Source: Legionella sp. | Lineage (GTDB): Bacteria; Pseudomonadota; Gammaproteobacteria; Legionellales; Legionellaceae | Reading direction: 5' to 3' | Assembly (NCBI GenBank): GCA_031291095.1 | Contig: JARLJR010000038.1 | Span: 22,134-86,133 of the forward strand | DNA length: 64,000 nucleotides | Shown: positions 18,736-25,674 of the stretch, in pieces | How positions within the stretch are numbered: position 1 is the first letter of the stretch | Layout of the letters: the number at the start of each line of letters is the position of its first letter | Made by a program: the position numbers and the translations under genes | The notes under the pieces: model-generated | Database searches by the model: none | Told to the model about the DNA's origin: nothing | Seen by the model: only the letters and a program-made list of their open reading frames with translations

Positions 18736-20301
18736 ATGTTTATTGATGAATTGGCCAGTACGTACATCGTTCTTGAAAAAATTAAGCCCTTGCTTAATAA
18801 AGTGTCACAGAAACAAAAAAGTGCCCTTGACCAATTAAACCAAAATGTTGCAATTACTGATTTAGTCGTAAGAACTCCTTTTGCCCCTTACGGAGAAGCA
18901 GTTCCTTCCACCAATAATCCAGTACAACCGGCCATAAATCGGCTTCAGGCATATATTACAACACTATTTGCATTTGCTAATGAATACCATGGTGCAATTA
19001 ACTGTGAGCTAGAGTCAGGTAATTACCAGCTAAAAAAAGATAAAAAAAATAACATTACTCGTCTCTCGACACACGAATTCTCGTTTTACACTGAGCAGGC
19101 ATTAACGCTTACTGAATTTCAATTAATCTTAAGTAAGATAGAAAAGATGGCAGGAAAACTAACGCCTAATGTCCATGTTTTATTAAGCTCATTTGCAGTG
19201 AGAAGCCAAGATGGCACCTTATTAAATATGTCCGTTTTTATCGAGAGCGGTACCCCACTCTCAGTTCATGTTTTTTCTAAAAATACCGCCTCTAAAAATG
19301 ATGTTAATTATGATGGTGTCGACTCCTTATTTTCACAACAGCAAGATGAGCAAGTGACCTTTCATGCAGACAATATTAGTGGAGAAAGTGGTTTCATCAT
19401 TTCAACCGGAAGCGTTTTCGAGGTGAAGACTCAAGGAGGTGCCTGTTATACACAAGCCATTGATATCTGCTTAGACCATGGATTACAGCACAGTAAAGAA
19501 CAGCTTATTCGCCGGATACTTGAAAATGACGATGAAATTTTACCTAACCAAATCGAGCATTGCATCTCCTCGAACAGCATCGAACTCTATAATGACAGCA
19601 TCATTTCAGATTATTGTGTGCATATTGATCCCTCAACATCAATGCAAGCCTATGGTGCACCGTTAGGCTCAAAAATGCTTACTAACGAGGCTATAAAACG
19701 CATCATACCTAATGAATATCCACAAACGAAGATTGTTGAAAAAAAATGGGGCTATCAGGTTGTAAATCCCCCTTTTGGTTCAGACTGTTATATTGAGGTG
19801 CTCAATGAACGCCCTGCCGCTAAGTATATTCCCGAATTACAGTCAGCTGTTGAACAGCACAACCAAGAAGTACAAGCAAAACAATTGGCAGCGTTAAAAC
19901 AAGAATATTTAGGATCAAAAGGAAAGGTAGTCCAACACATTGAACAAAACAATCATCTCATTCATCGAATGGACGAATTAGAAAAAAGAATGCTTAAACG
20001 CTGCAAGCCCAACGTATTACAAGAATTGTTAAAAACAGATGAATACAAGCATAAACTGGAAGCAAAAGACGTGGTATCTCGCTGTATAAAGCTTATGAAG
20101 GATGCAATTAATGACAAAGGTAATGCGAGTTTACTTTTAGTAAGGGCATGGAAAAAAGATTTTAATGGCCAAATAGATGCGATTACACCTTTTGGAGTTC
20201 AATCATCATTTAAAAAGGCATTAAAAAAAGAGCTCCGTGAAGTAATTGATAACAAATTATCAAAAGATCTTGGTTGTAATTTTGAACCACCGCGCCCCTA
20301 A
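18736..20301 (+). CDS. orphan candidate effector, possible nitrilase-like fold
   Basis: This 521-residue soluble protein is not recognised as a whole. Residues about 130-260 alternate predicted strands (NVHVLLSSFAV, TLLNMSVFIESG, LSVHVFS) and end with TQAIDICLDHG. That order and the Cys-containing block recall the carbon-nitrogen hydrolase fold, although the usual catalytic Glu is not evident. The region after 370 is Lys/Glu/Gln-rich and probably coiled coil (HNQEVQAKQLAALKQEYLG). No signal peptide or membrane helix is present. A purine-rich site (TAGGATGG) precedes the ATG. A translocated effector is plausible from the neighbourhood, but no function is asserted. Confidence 0.6.
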   Translation: MFIDELASTYIVLEKIKPLLNKVSQKQKSALDQLNQNVAITDLVVRTPFAPYGEAVPSTNNPVQPAINRLQAYITTLFAFANEYHGAINCELESGNYQLKKDKKNNITRLSTHEFSFYTEQALTLTEFQLILSKIEKMAGKLTPNVHVLLSSFAVRSQDGTLLNMSVFIESGTPLSVHVFSKNTASKNDVNYDGVDSLFSQQQDEQVTFHADNISGESGFIISTGSVFEVKTQGGACYTQAIDICLDHGLQHSKEQLIRRILENDDEILPNQIEHCISSNSIELYNDSIISDYCVHIDPSTSMQAYGAPLGSKMLTNEAIKRIIPNEYPQTKIVEKKWGYQVVNPPFGSDCYIEVLNERPAAKYIPELQSAVEQHNQEVQAKQLAALKQEYLGSKGKVVQHIEQNNHLIHRMDELEKRMLKRCKPNVLQELLKTDEYKHKLEAKDVVSRCIKLMKDAINDKGNASLLLVRAWKKDFNGQIDAITPFGVQSSFKKALKKELREVIDNKLSKDLGCNFEPPRP

Positions 20302-20341
20302 GATGTGATATCATCTTGTTTTTCATCCATTTATATTAACA

Positions 20342-21412
20342 ATGAACCTTAAAGCCTTCTTTTTGGGAATGCTCGTTTGTAGCCAAAGCTTTGCCGCAGC
20401 AAAATTTATTCCCACACAGCCACTCCCAACTCCAAGTTACTCACTAAATGGTGTTGCGTTATGCGCAACAGCTAAAGAAACTCTAGCCTATTTAAATAAA
20501 GGGCAACACTATGATCCTCAAGTAATTCATGAGGGTAAAGTCTTTAAAATACCTCTTGGTCGAGTGAAACAAACATTAAGCTTTATTTGCCAAAACCAAA
20601 ATAAATTAAATGACCCAGCGTTTGTGAAACAACATTTTGACTTTGTTCGCTGGTATCCTGATCAAGCGCAGGCAAAACCACTTAAAGCTCAAAAGGCCCT
20701 TCTTGCACACCTGCCTCAAGATAAAATTTTGATGACGAAATATTTCGTGCATCGAGCAAAGGCGGTGTCCAAGCCTAATCCCTCCTATCCTGTTGCATTG
20801 TATGCTCTTCCTCAGGATGAAGCCGCGTTAACGCTTGAAGAAGCAAATACTAAGCCGGGATTAACGCGTTTTCATTATGGCAAACAGGCCATCATAAAAG
20901 GAGCTTTGGCAAATAAACATGTTCCCGTCTTGGCTTATTTAAAGCGTGCTGATTTAGAAGCAGCATTGCTGCAAGGCACTGTTGTGGTCGAATTTATCGA
21001 TCAAGGCAATAAAACTAAAGTGTTTAATGTACATCGTTGTAATAACATTGCCTATGATAAAGCAAAACCACCTTACCAGCAGGAGCGTTATTGGTACTTT
21101 AAACAAGTTAATGGCATTAAAGGCTATGGTAAAGACGCGGACCATAAAATTACAGTAAATAGTGAGGTGACCTTTGCTGCAGATCTTGAGCAATTTGGTC
21201 TAGGTAAACTATTGATGGTGCAATATCCGGATCATTCAGGGAAACTAATAACTCGCGCCGGTATTTTTGCAGATACGGGCGGTGCTTTTACACAGAACCA
21301 ATATCAAGTTGATTTTTTGACCGGAACATATGCAGGTAATGAAGAATTTTATAAGGCTAATCGCCATCTACCTGACTATGTAAGTGCTTATTTTATGGTG
21401 TTAAAAAACTAA
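20342..21412 (+). CDS. secreted MltA-related 3D-domain protein
   Basis: The product has 356 residues with a signal peptide (MNLKAFFLGMLVCSQSFA). The C-terminal part reads RAGIFADTGGAFTQNQ and YQVDFLTGTYAG. This corresponds to the DTGGA...(R)GD block of the MltA 3D domain, so the catalytic aspartates appear conserved. The middle contains PVALYALPQDE and VPVLAYLKRADLEAALLQG, analogous to the TPIYGLP and IAWIHSP blocks of MltA. It is therefore a divergent lytic transglycosylase-like enzyme of the periplasm or a secreted one. The next gene, an amidase, starts one base after its stop, which strongly suggests an operon for peptidoglycan cleavage. Confidence 0.65.
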   Translation: MNLKAFFLGMLVCSQSFAAAKFIPTQPLPTPSYSLNGVALCATAKETLAYLNKGQHYDPQVIHEGKVFKIPLGRVKQTLSFICQNQNKLNDPAFVKQHFDFVRWYPDQAQAKPLKAQKALLAHLPQDKILMTKYFVHRAKAVSKPNPSYPVALYALPQDEAALTLEEANTKPGLTRFHYGKQAIIKGALANKHVPVLAYLKRADLEAALLQGTVVVEFIDQGNKTKVFNVHRCNNIAYDKAKPPYQQERYWYFKQVNGIKGYGKDADHKITVNSEVTFAADLEQFGLGKLLMVQYPDHSGKLITRAGIFADTGGAFTQNQYQVDFLTGTYAGNEEFYKANRHLPDYVSAYFMVLKN

Positions 21413-21413
21413 T

Positions 21414-22109
21414 ATGAAAAATTCTCTACTTTTTTTATACTTTATCAGTTCATTTGCACATGCTTTTTCTTGTGAAAAGCCTCAAGTGATTCACCAGACC
21501 CCTATTCAGTTCAATAAAGAGCGTATTGCACTAACTCAGCAATACCAAAAGGCTCATTATGGAATAAGCTCGAAATCAATTAAGATTGAGCCGAAAATGA
21601 TAGTGTTGCATTGGACCTGTATCTCCAGCTTAAAAGTAACTTTCCGGGTATTTGACTCCCCTACGTTCCCACAAAACTCTCCGCGCACTAAAGATTTGCC
21701 TGGGACGTTGAATGTGTCCAGTCATTTTGTAGTCGATCGCGATGGCAGCATTTATCAGCTCATGCCAGATAATTGGATGGCACGCCATGTAATCGGCCTT
21801 AATCACTATGCCATTGGCATTGAAAATATCGGAGGGATAGACGGTAAAGATGACCTGACGGACGCCCAGGTTAAAGCCAATGCATTTTTAGTCTGCCATT
21901 TAAAGAAAAAATACCCGAAAATAGAATATGTGATTGGGCATAATAATTATTTAGGTTTTAAAAATACCCCGCTTTGGCAAGAGTTGGATCCTAATTATCA
22001 AACGGATAAAGAAGACCCTGGCCCTACTTTTCTTGATAAAGTTAGATCATCAGTTGGGACGTTGAAGACTCCCACTTATTGGCGTACTTATGCAAAGAAT
22101 AACAATTGA
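21414..22109 (+). CDS. secreted N-acetylmuramoyl-L-alanine amidase (Amidase_2)
   Basis: This is a zinc amidase that cleaves the bond between MurNAc and the stem peptide. The 231-residue protein has a signal peptide (MKNSLLFLYFISSFAHAF). Amidase_2 motifs are present: His66 in VLHWT, NVSSHFVVDRDGSIYQL, ARHVIGLNHYAIGIENIGG and the C-terminal KEDPGPTF carrying the Asp ligand region. The gene follows the MltA-like gene with a one-base gap and is probably translationally coupled. A paired glycan-strand and stem-peptide hydrolase is the natural reading. The target, own wall or another bacterium's wall, is not shown. Confidence 0.85.
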   Translation: MKNSLLFLYFISSFAHAFSCEKPQVIHQTPIQFNKERIALTQQYQKAHYGISSKSIKIEPKMIVLHWTCISSLKVTFRVFDSPTFPQNSPRTKDLPGTLNVSSHFVVDRDGSIYQLMPDNWMARHVIGLNHYAIGIENIGGIDGKDDLTDAQVKANAFLVCHLKKKYPKIEYVIGHNNYLGFKNTPLWQELDPNYQTDKEDPGPTFLDKVRSSVGTLKTPTYWRTYAKNNN

Positions 22110-22119
22110 GTCGCATCAA

Positions 22120-22199
22120 TTGCGAACAGCGTGAAGCAACGCAGAGCTCCGTGCCGCGAACACCTGGGTTGCTTCTATACTATATTCTTCGTAATGATC
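22120..22199. repeat. REP-type hairpin family A, degenerate copy 2
   Basis: This is a decayed version: GCGAACAGCGTGAAGCAACG, then CCTGGGTTGCTTC and TTCGTAATGATC. It lies between convergent genes. Confidence 0.7.
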
Positions 22200-22202
22200 T
22201 TT

Positions 22203-22814
22203 TTATTTTAAACTTGAAAAATACTGCTCGACTTTAACAGCAGCTATTCCCTCCCCACCAGGTACCCCCATAGTGAGCAAATTACCATTTGTTGAATCAA
22301 AAACAGGCGCTGCTGCCGCACTGATTCCCCAAGAAGTTCCCGAAACGGCTTGAGTTGATACAGGAATCCCTGTTCCTGTAATCAATAAAGCTAAATTAGT
22401 TACAGGAACCGTAGGAGCTAGATAATGCACTGGGGCTGTTGCGTTGGTTGCAGGTACTGGCGTACTTGTAGTTGAATCATAAATAATAGTGCTCGTTGAG
22501 CCGATAATTGTTCGTAAGGTAGTAACCGAGACCGAAGTGATTCCCGTGCATTGCGTTGCAGAATGGGCTTTTTTGGCATCCCATTTTACAACGAGTGAGC
22601 CATTAAAGTTTAACATCTGCTGCAATGAACATGCGCCGATATGATCGGAAACCTGAACCAGGATACTTGTAGCTGTAGAACCAACATTTATCCCATTAGC
22701 CAGACTATTAATAATCGTAATTTTCCCTGAAGTCACAGCACTAAATGCCGATCCGGAAATGCACACAAAAAAAACCTTAACGAACTTAATAAGTTGACAC
22801 CCTCTTTTATTCAT
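22203..22814 (-). CDS. secreted protein of unknown function, paralogue 1
   Basis: The product has 203 residues with a signal peptide (IKFVKVFFVCISGSAFSA). The mature protein begins TSGKITIINSLANG and has the blocks VQVSD, VVKWDAKKAHS, QCTGI and SGTSWGI, and near the end GVPGGEG. All recur in the neighbouring upstream gene, so the two arose by tandem duplication. The pattern is Thr/Ser/Val-rich and probably all-beta. The ATG at 22814 is chosen because it precedes the signal peptide and has an AAGGG Shine-Dalgarno; the longer frame is rejected. No family is recognised. Confidence 0.75.
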   Translation of the reverse strand: MNKRGCQLIKFVKVFFVCISGSAFSAVTSGKITIINSLANGINVGSTATSILVQVSDHIGACSLQQMLNFNGSLVVKWDAKKAHSATQCTGITSVSVTTLRTIIGSTSTIIYDSTTSTPVPATNATAPVHYLAPTVPVTNLALLITGTGIPVSTQAVSGTSWGISAAAAPVFDSTNGNLLTMGVPGGEGIAAVKVEQYFSSLK

Positions 22815-22833
22815 AACAAGCCCTTTTCGTTTT

Positions 22834-23463
22834 TTATTCAGATACATACGGTATAACACCATAAAGCCTTGCAGTTTGCTCTGCTTGAAATCCTGCCATA
22901 CCCATTCCCCCTGGCACCCCAACGGTAGTTAAGGCGCCATTTTTTATATCAAAAATAGGAGTCGATGCCGCATTAATTCCCCATGCAGTTCCTGAAACTG
23001 CCTGGTTAGAACTTGGATTACCAGAACCTGTAACCAGAAGCACCAAATTAGATATAGGATTAGTTGGAGCCGTATAGGTAGTTGCGCCACTTGCTGTAAG
23101 TGCAGGTACAGTCGTAGACGTTGTTGTATCGTAGACAATAGTATTTACAATGCCTACATGGTTCTGCAACGGAGTGACCTTAACGGAGACAATCCCTGTG
23201 CATTGGCTTGTTGAGTGCGCTTTTGTAGCATCCCACTTAACTACCGTTGAACCATTATAATTGACTGTTCGTGTAGTAGCACAAAAGCCCGTCACATCTG
23301 AAACCTGAACATTAATACGTGATGCAGTAGTCCCCGGACCTAAACCTGTTTCATTGGCTAAGCCATTAATAATAGTAATCTGTCCCGAAGTGATGGAGCT
23401 AAACGCAGGTTCTGAAGCTAAGAATGTCAATGCGATAGCTAATTTTTTTGTTTTTATATCCAT
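22834..23463 (-). CDS. secreted protein of unknown function, paralogue 2
   Basis: The product has 209 residues with a signal peptide (KLAIALTFLASEPAFS). The mature part starts SITSGQITIINGLANE and contains VQVSD, VVKWDATKAHS, SQCTGI, SGTAWGI and GVPGGMG. It matches the downstream gene throughout, and the next start codon lies 20 bases beyond its stop. Two cysteines flank a conserved interval in both paralogues and could form a disulfide. Role unknown; likely periplasmic or secreted. Confidence 0.78.
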   Translation of the reverse strand: MDIKTKKLAIALTFLASEPAFSSITSGQITIINGLANETGLGPGTTASRINVQVSDVTGFCATTRTVNYNGSTVVKWDATKAHSTSQCTGIVSVKVTPLQNHVGIVNTIVYDTTTSTTVPALTASGATTYTAPTNPISNLVLLVTGSGNPSSNQAVSGTAWGINAASTPIFDIKNGALTTVGVPGGMGMAGFQAEQTARLYGVIPYVSE

Positions 23464-23567
23464 AATAAAATTGTCCCTAAATTTCTCGCATTAATAAGCC
23501 CCAAACTAAAGTCTAGCATCGGAATTTAAATTAATGAATGGAGCTTAATCTATTGATTATTATATCC

Positions 23568-23653
23568 CGTCAGTGCGAGGAGCGTAGTGATAAAGCAACC
23601 CAGGATCTCGAAGTACACAACCCTGGGTTGCTTCACTTTGTTCGCAATGACGG
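23568..23653. repeat. REP-type hairpin family A, copy 3
   Basis: CGTCAGTGCGAGGAGCGTAG, CAACCCAGG, CCTGGGTTGC and TTCGCAATGACGG follow the same order as the other copies. A short open frame across it is a by-product of the repeat. It occupies the 276-base gap upstream of the next gene. Confidence 0.9.
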
Positions 23654-23739
23654 CCGTAGAATAGCTCCTTGCAAAAACTGTTCATCTCATAGAAAATGCC
23701 TCTCAGTTAATACTGACTCATTACCATGCAAGGAAGAAA

Positions 23740-24324
23740 ATGATGAATATTAGAAAACCCTTATTTTTAATGATGTGCTCTTTATCTATAACCGCTACAG
23801 CATCAACAAACAGCACTAGCTTATATGAAAAACTATATAAACTTTCTGAAAAAGCCTATTATATTGACTACTTACTAAGTGCTGAACAGCGACAAATTGC
23901 AGACGAATTAGCAAATCAACTTGATGCGGTAATTAGTCTACCTAATGACATTAGCTGTGGAACTAAAACTGAGACATTTCAAGCGGCCTATAAGTGGGCG
24001 TATGGTTCCGATGGATTAAATTCCACCTCTTCAGAGGCAGAAAAATTTGCCAATCTGATCACTACGAAATTATGCCCTGCAGGATATCTTGATGTGTTTA
24101 AATTATCCTATAAGTTCGCTTATACAAGCAGTGGTATGAATAAGACACGCTCGGAAGCAAAGAATTTTGCCACTGGATTGAGCGATTATGAGGCCTCTAA
24201 GTTTTATGCTAAAAAGTCATTACAATGCTATATCGATAGTTATAACTTTGCTTATTCGAGCGGGGGCATGAATAAGACGCGTTCTGAAGCAGAGCGTTTT
24301 GCCAATGAGCAGTGTTTGGGTTAA
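23740..24324 (+). CDS. secreted protein with three short repeats
   Basis: The product has 194 residues with a signal peptide (IRKPLFLMMCSLSITATAS). Three repeats share the core Y(K/N)(W/F)AY, S(D/S/G)G(L/M)N and S-EA--FA; for example YKFAYTSSGMNKTRSEAKNF and YNFAYSSGGMNKTRSEAERF. Cysteines occur around each repeat. An AAGGAAG Shine-Dalgarno precedes two consecutive ATGs (23740 and 23743). No known family is recognised. It is probably a small periplasmic or secreted repeat protein. Confidence 0.75.
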   Translation: MMNIRKPLFLMMCSLSITATASTNSTSLYEKLYKLSEKAYYIDYLLSAEQRQIADELANQLDAVISLPNDISCGTKTETFQAAYKWAYGSDGLNSTSSEAEKFANLITTKLCPAGYLDVFKLSYKFAYTSSGMNKTRSEAKNFATGLSDYEASKFYAKKSLQCYIDSYNFAYSSGGMNKTRSEAERFANEQCLG

Positions 24325-24342
24325 ATCCCGCGCACATTGCCT

Positions 24343-24418
24343 GTAGGTTGGGCCCATGGCCCAACATTGAGTTCTGGTGTGATTCGATGCCCCTTATTGG
24401 GGCATGGGCCCAACCTAC
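24343..24418. repeat. long inverted repeat, 16-bp perfect arms
   Basis: GTAGGTTGGGCCCATG (24343-24358) pairs perfectly with CATGGGCCCAACCTAC (24403-24418). It lies between the convergent three-repeat protein and the toxin gene. It could terminate both, but it looks like a mobile palindromic repeat. Confidence 0.8.
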
Positions 24419-24455
24419 ATATACCACTTAAATTACTGGTACAATTAACCACACT

Positions 24456-25133
24456 TTAAAAATTAGCGATCTTACTCTCTTGATAAACCTCAGAAATACG
24501 ACTCCCATCCCACATGTAACGAAGATGACAACCTTGCCTTGGTAAAGTTAACGCAGGAGGTCTAAAAACAGCCATGCATAATCCCTCTGTATTTCTAATA
24601 CTTGGATAAAGCAAACCCCAATGTTTTTCATCAAAAACCTTTTTTCCAAAAGCCTGACTTTTATCGTAAAACAGCGGATCCGGATTTAATAACTCACCAT
24701 ACTCATTACTTCTCAGATCAATTAATGGCTTTTTAATTTGGGCAATATATTCACGCATGGTAATCGCGCAAGGCTTTTCTTGTGATGCACTATAAAATCG
24801 TTCACGGTGGAAAACCGTCTCTTTTATGGCAGTTTCTAATGAACAAGCCGCATAATAAACGCCGTAACTTCCATCAGTAAACCGTGAGGGCTGGCCAATA
24901 TGGGTAAATGCCGCCATAAGTGGCGTTGAACCTGCCCCCCCGATCCAATCCTCTTTGGGGATTAAATTTATTCGGCCTAGTTCAGCCTGAATACGCTCGT
25001 TCGTTAATCCTTCAAGTAAAGCGATTTGCTCAAGCTCTTCCTCTGTGTCAGCCCAATCAAATAAGGATATAGGAGGAAATTTTGAAGGAACAAGTCGATG
25101 CACATTTTTTTCATAATTGATTGATGAGTGCAT
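24456..25133 (-). CDS. RES-domain toxin of a toxin-antitoxin pair
   Basis: This is a RES-family toxin, a group known to deplete NAD+. It has 225 residues. The Arg-Glu-Ser signature is visible as Arg13 (HRLVPSKFPP), Glu100 (SLETAIKET) and Ser178 (LLYPSIRN), with RFTDGSYGVYYAA before the Glu. The antitoxin gene ends directly at the ATG with no spacer (TAA then ATG), so translation is coupled. The antitoxin-then-toxin order is standard for RES-Xre pairs. Both genes appear intact. Confidence 0.9.
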   Translation of the reverse strand: MHSSINYEKNVHRLVPSKFPPISLFDWADTEEELEQIALLEGLTNERIQAELGRINLIPKEDWIGGAGSTPLMAAFTHIGQPSRFTDGSYGVYYAACSLETAIKETVFHRERFYSASQEKPCAITMREYIAQIKKPLIDLRSNEYGELLNPDPLFYDKSQAFGKKVFDEKHWGLLYPSIRNTEGLCMAVFRPPALTLPRQGCHLRYMWDGSRISEVYQESKIANF

Positions 25134-25508
25134 TTAATATCCTCGCCAAAAGTCCAAAAATTTGCGTACCTCTGCAAGACGTACTATCCCCCCTTCTAAC
25201 ATATATTCTTTGGGAGTTAAGCCATTAAATGGCGGTAATGTATTTTGGCGATTAATCCAAGTTCTCGCCTGCTCGGCATCATCAAATAAAATGCGCAAAT
25301 CCTTATAAATCCCTAACAGATAAGAAACGCGCTCCTTCTGATCTCGGCTCAGCTTTGACCGATGAGAAGTATAGGTTGAACGCGGCATATCTCCCATGAG
25401 GATACGTGCCTCAGACTCTTTAAGGTCAAAACGCTCAACCAGATTAAACAAAGACTTCCATACAACTTCATCAGGGATTGTATTGATGGGGCTTATACTA
25501 ACATGCAT
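25134..25508 (-). CDS. Xre/MbcA/ParS-family antitoxin
   Basis: This antitoxin partner of the RES toxin has 124 residues. The N-terminal half is an Xre-like helix-turn-helix (MGDMPRSTYTSHRSKLSRDQ). The C-terminal half is the DUF2384 toxin-binding region, with FDDAEQARTWINRQN, PFNGLTPKEYMLEGG and VRKFLDFWRGY. The ATG at 25508 has an AAGG Shine-Dalgarno at good spacing and is preferred to the GTG nine bases upstream. Autoregulation of the operon is expected from the family, but no operator is assigned here. Confidence 0.88.
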   Translation of the reverse strand: MHVSISPINTIPDEVVWKSLFNLVERFDLKESEARILMGDMPRSTYTSHRSKLSRDQKERVSYLLGIYKDLRILFDDAEQARTWINRQNTLPPFNGLTPKEYMLEGGIVRLAEVRKFLDFWRGY

Positions 25509-25674
25509 ATCAATCACCTTGTCTATTAATCTATAATATAAATATTAGACCATATAGAGACAAATGTCTATACAAGTACACCTTGAGACATAAAAGGCAG
25601 GAGGATCCCTTAAAATAGCATTCAAAACAATAAAAGCATATGATATCTGCGCAAACAGGAAGTTGGAGATAATA

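Noticed and set aside
18497-18838. 113-codon frame upstream of the nitrilase-like protein
   Set aside because: It overlaps the next gene out of frame, is Leu/Ile/Lys-rich from AT-rich DNA and has no recognisable features.
15882-22109. MltA-like gene as a duplicate of the housekeeping mltA
   Set aside because: Only the active-site blocks match; lengths and the rest differ, so recent duplication is unlikely.
23538-23753. Open frame of 71 codons over a repeat
   Set aside because: It is produced by the family A repeat, giving the same peptide as other copies, and has no Shine-Dalgarno.
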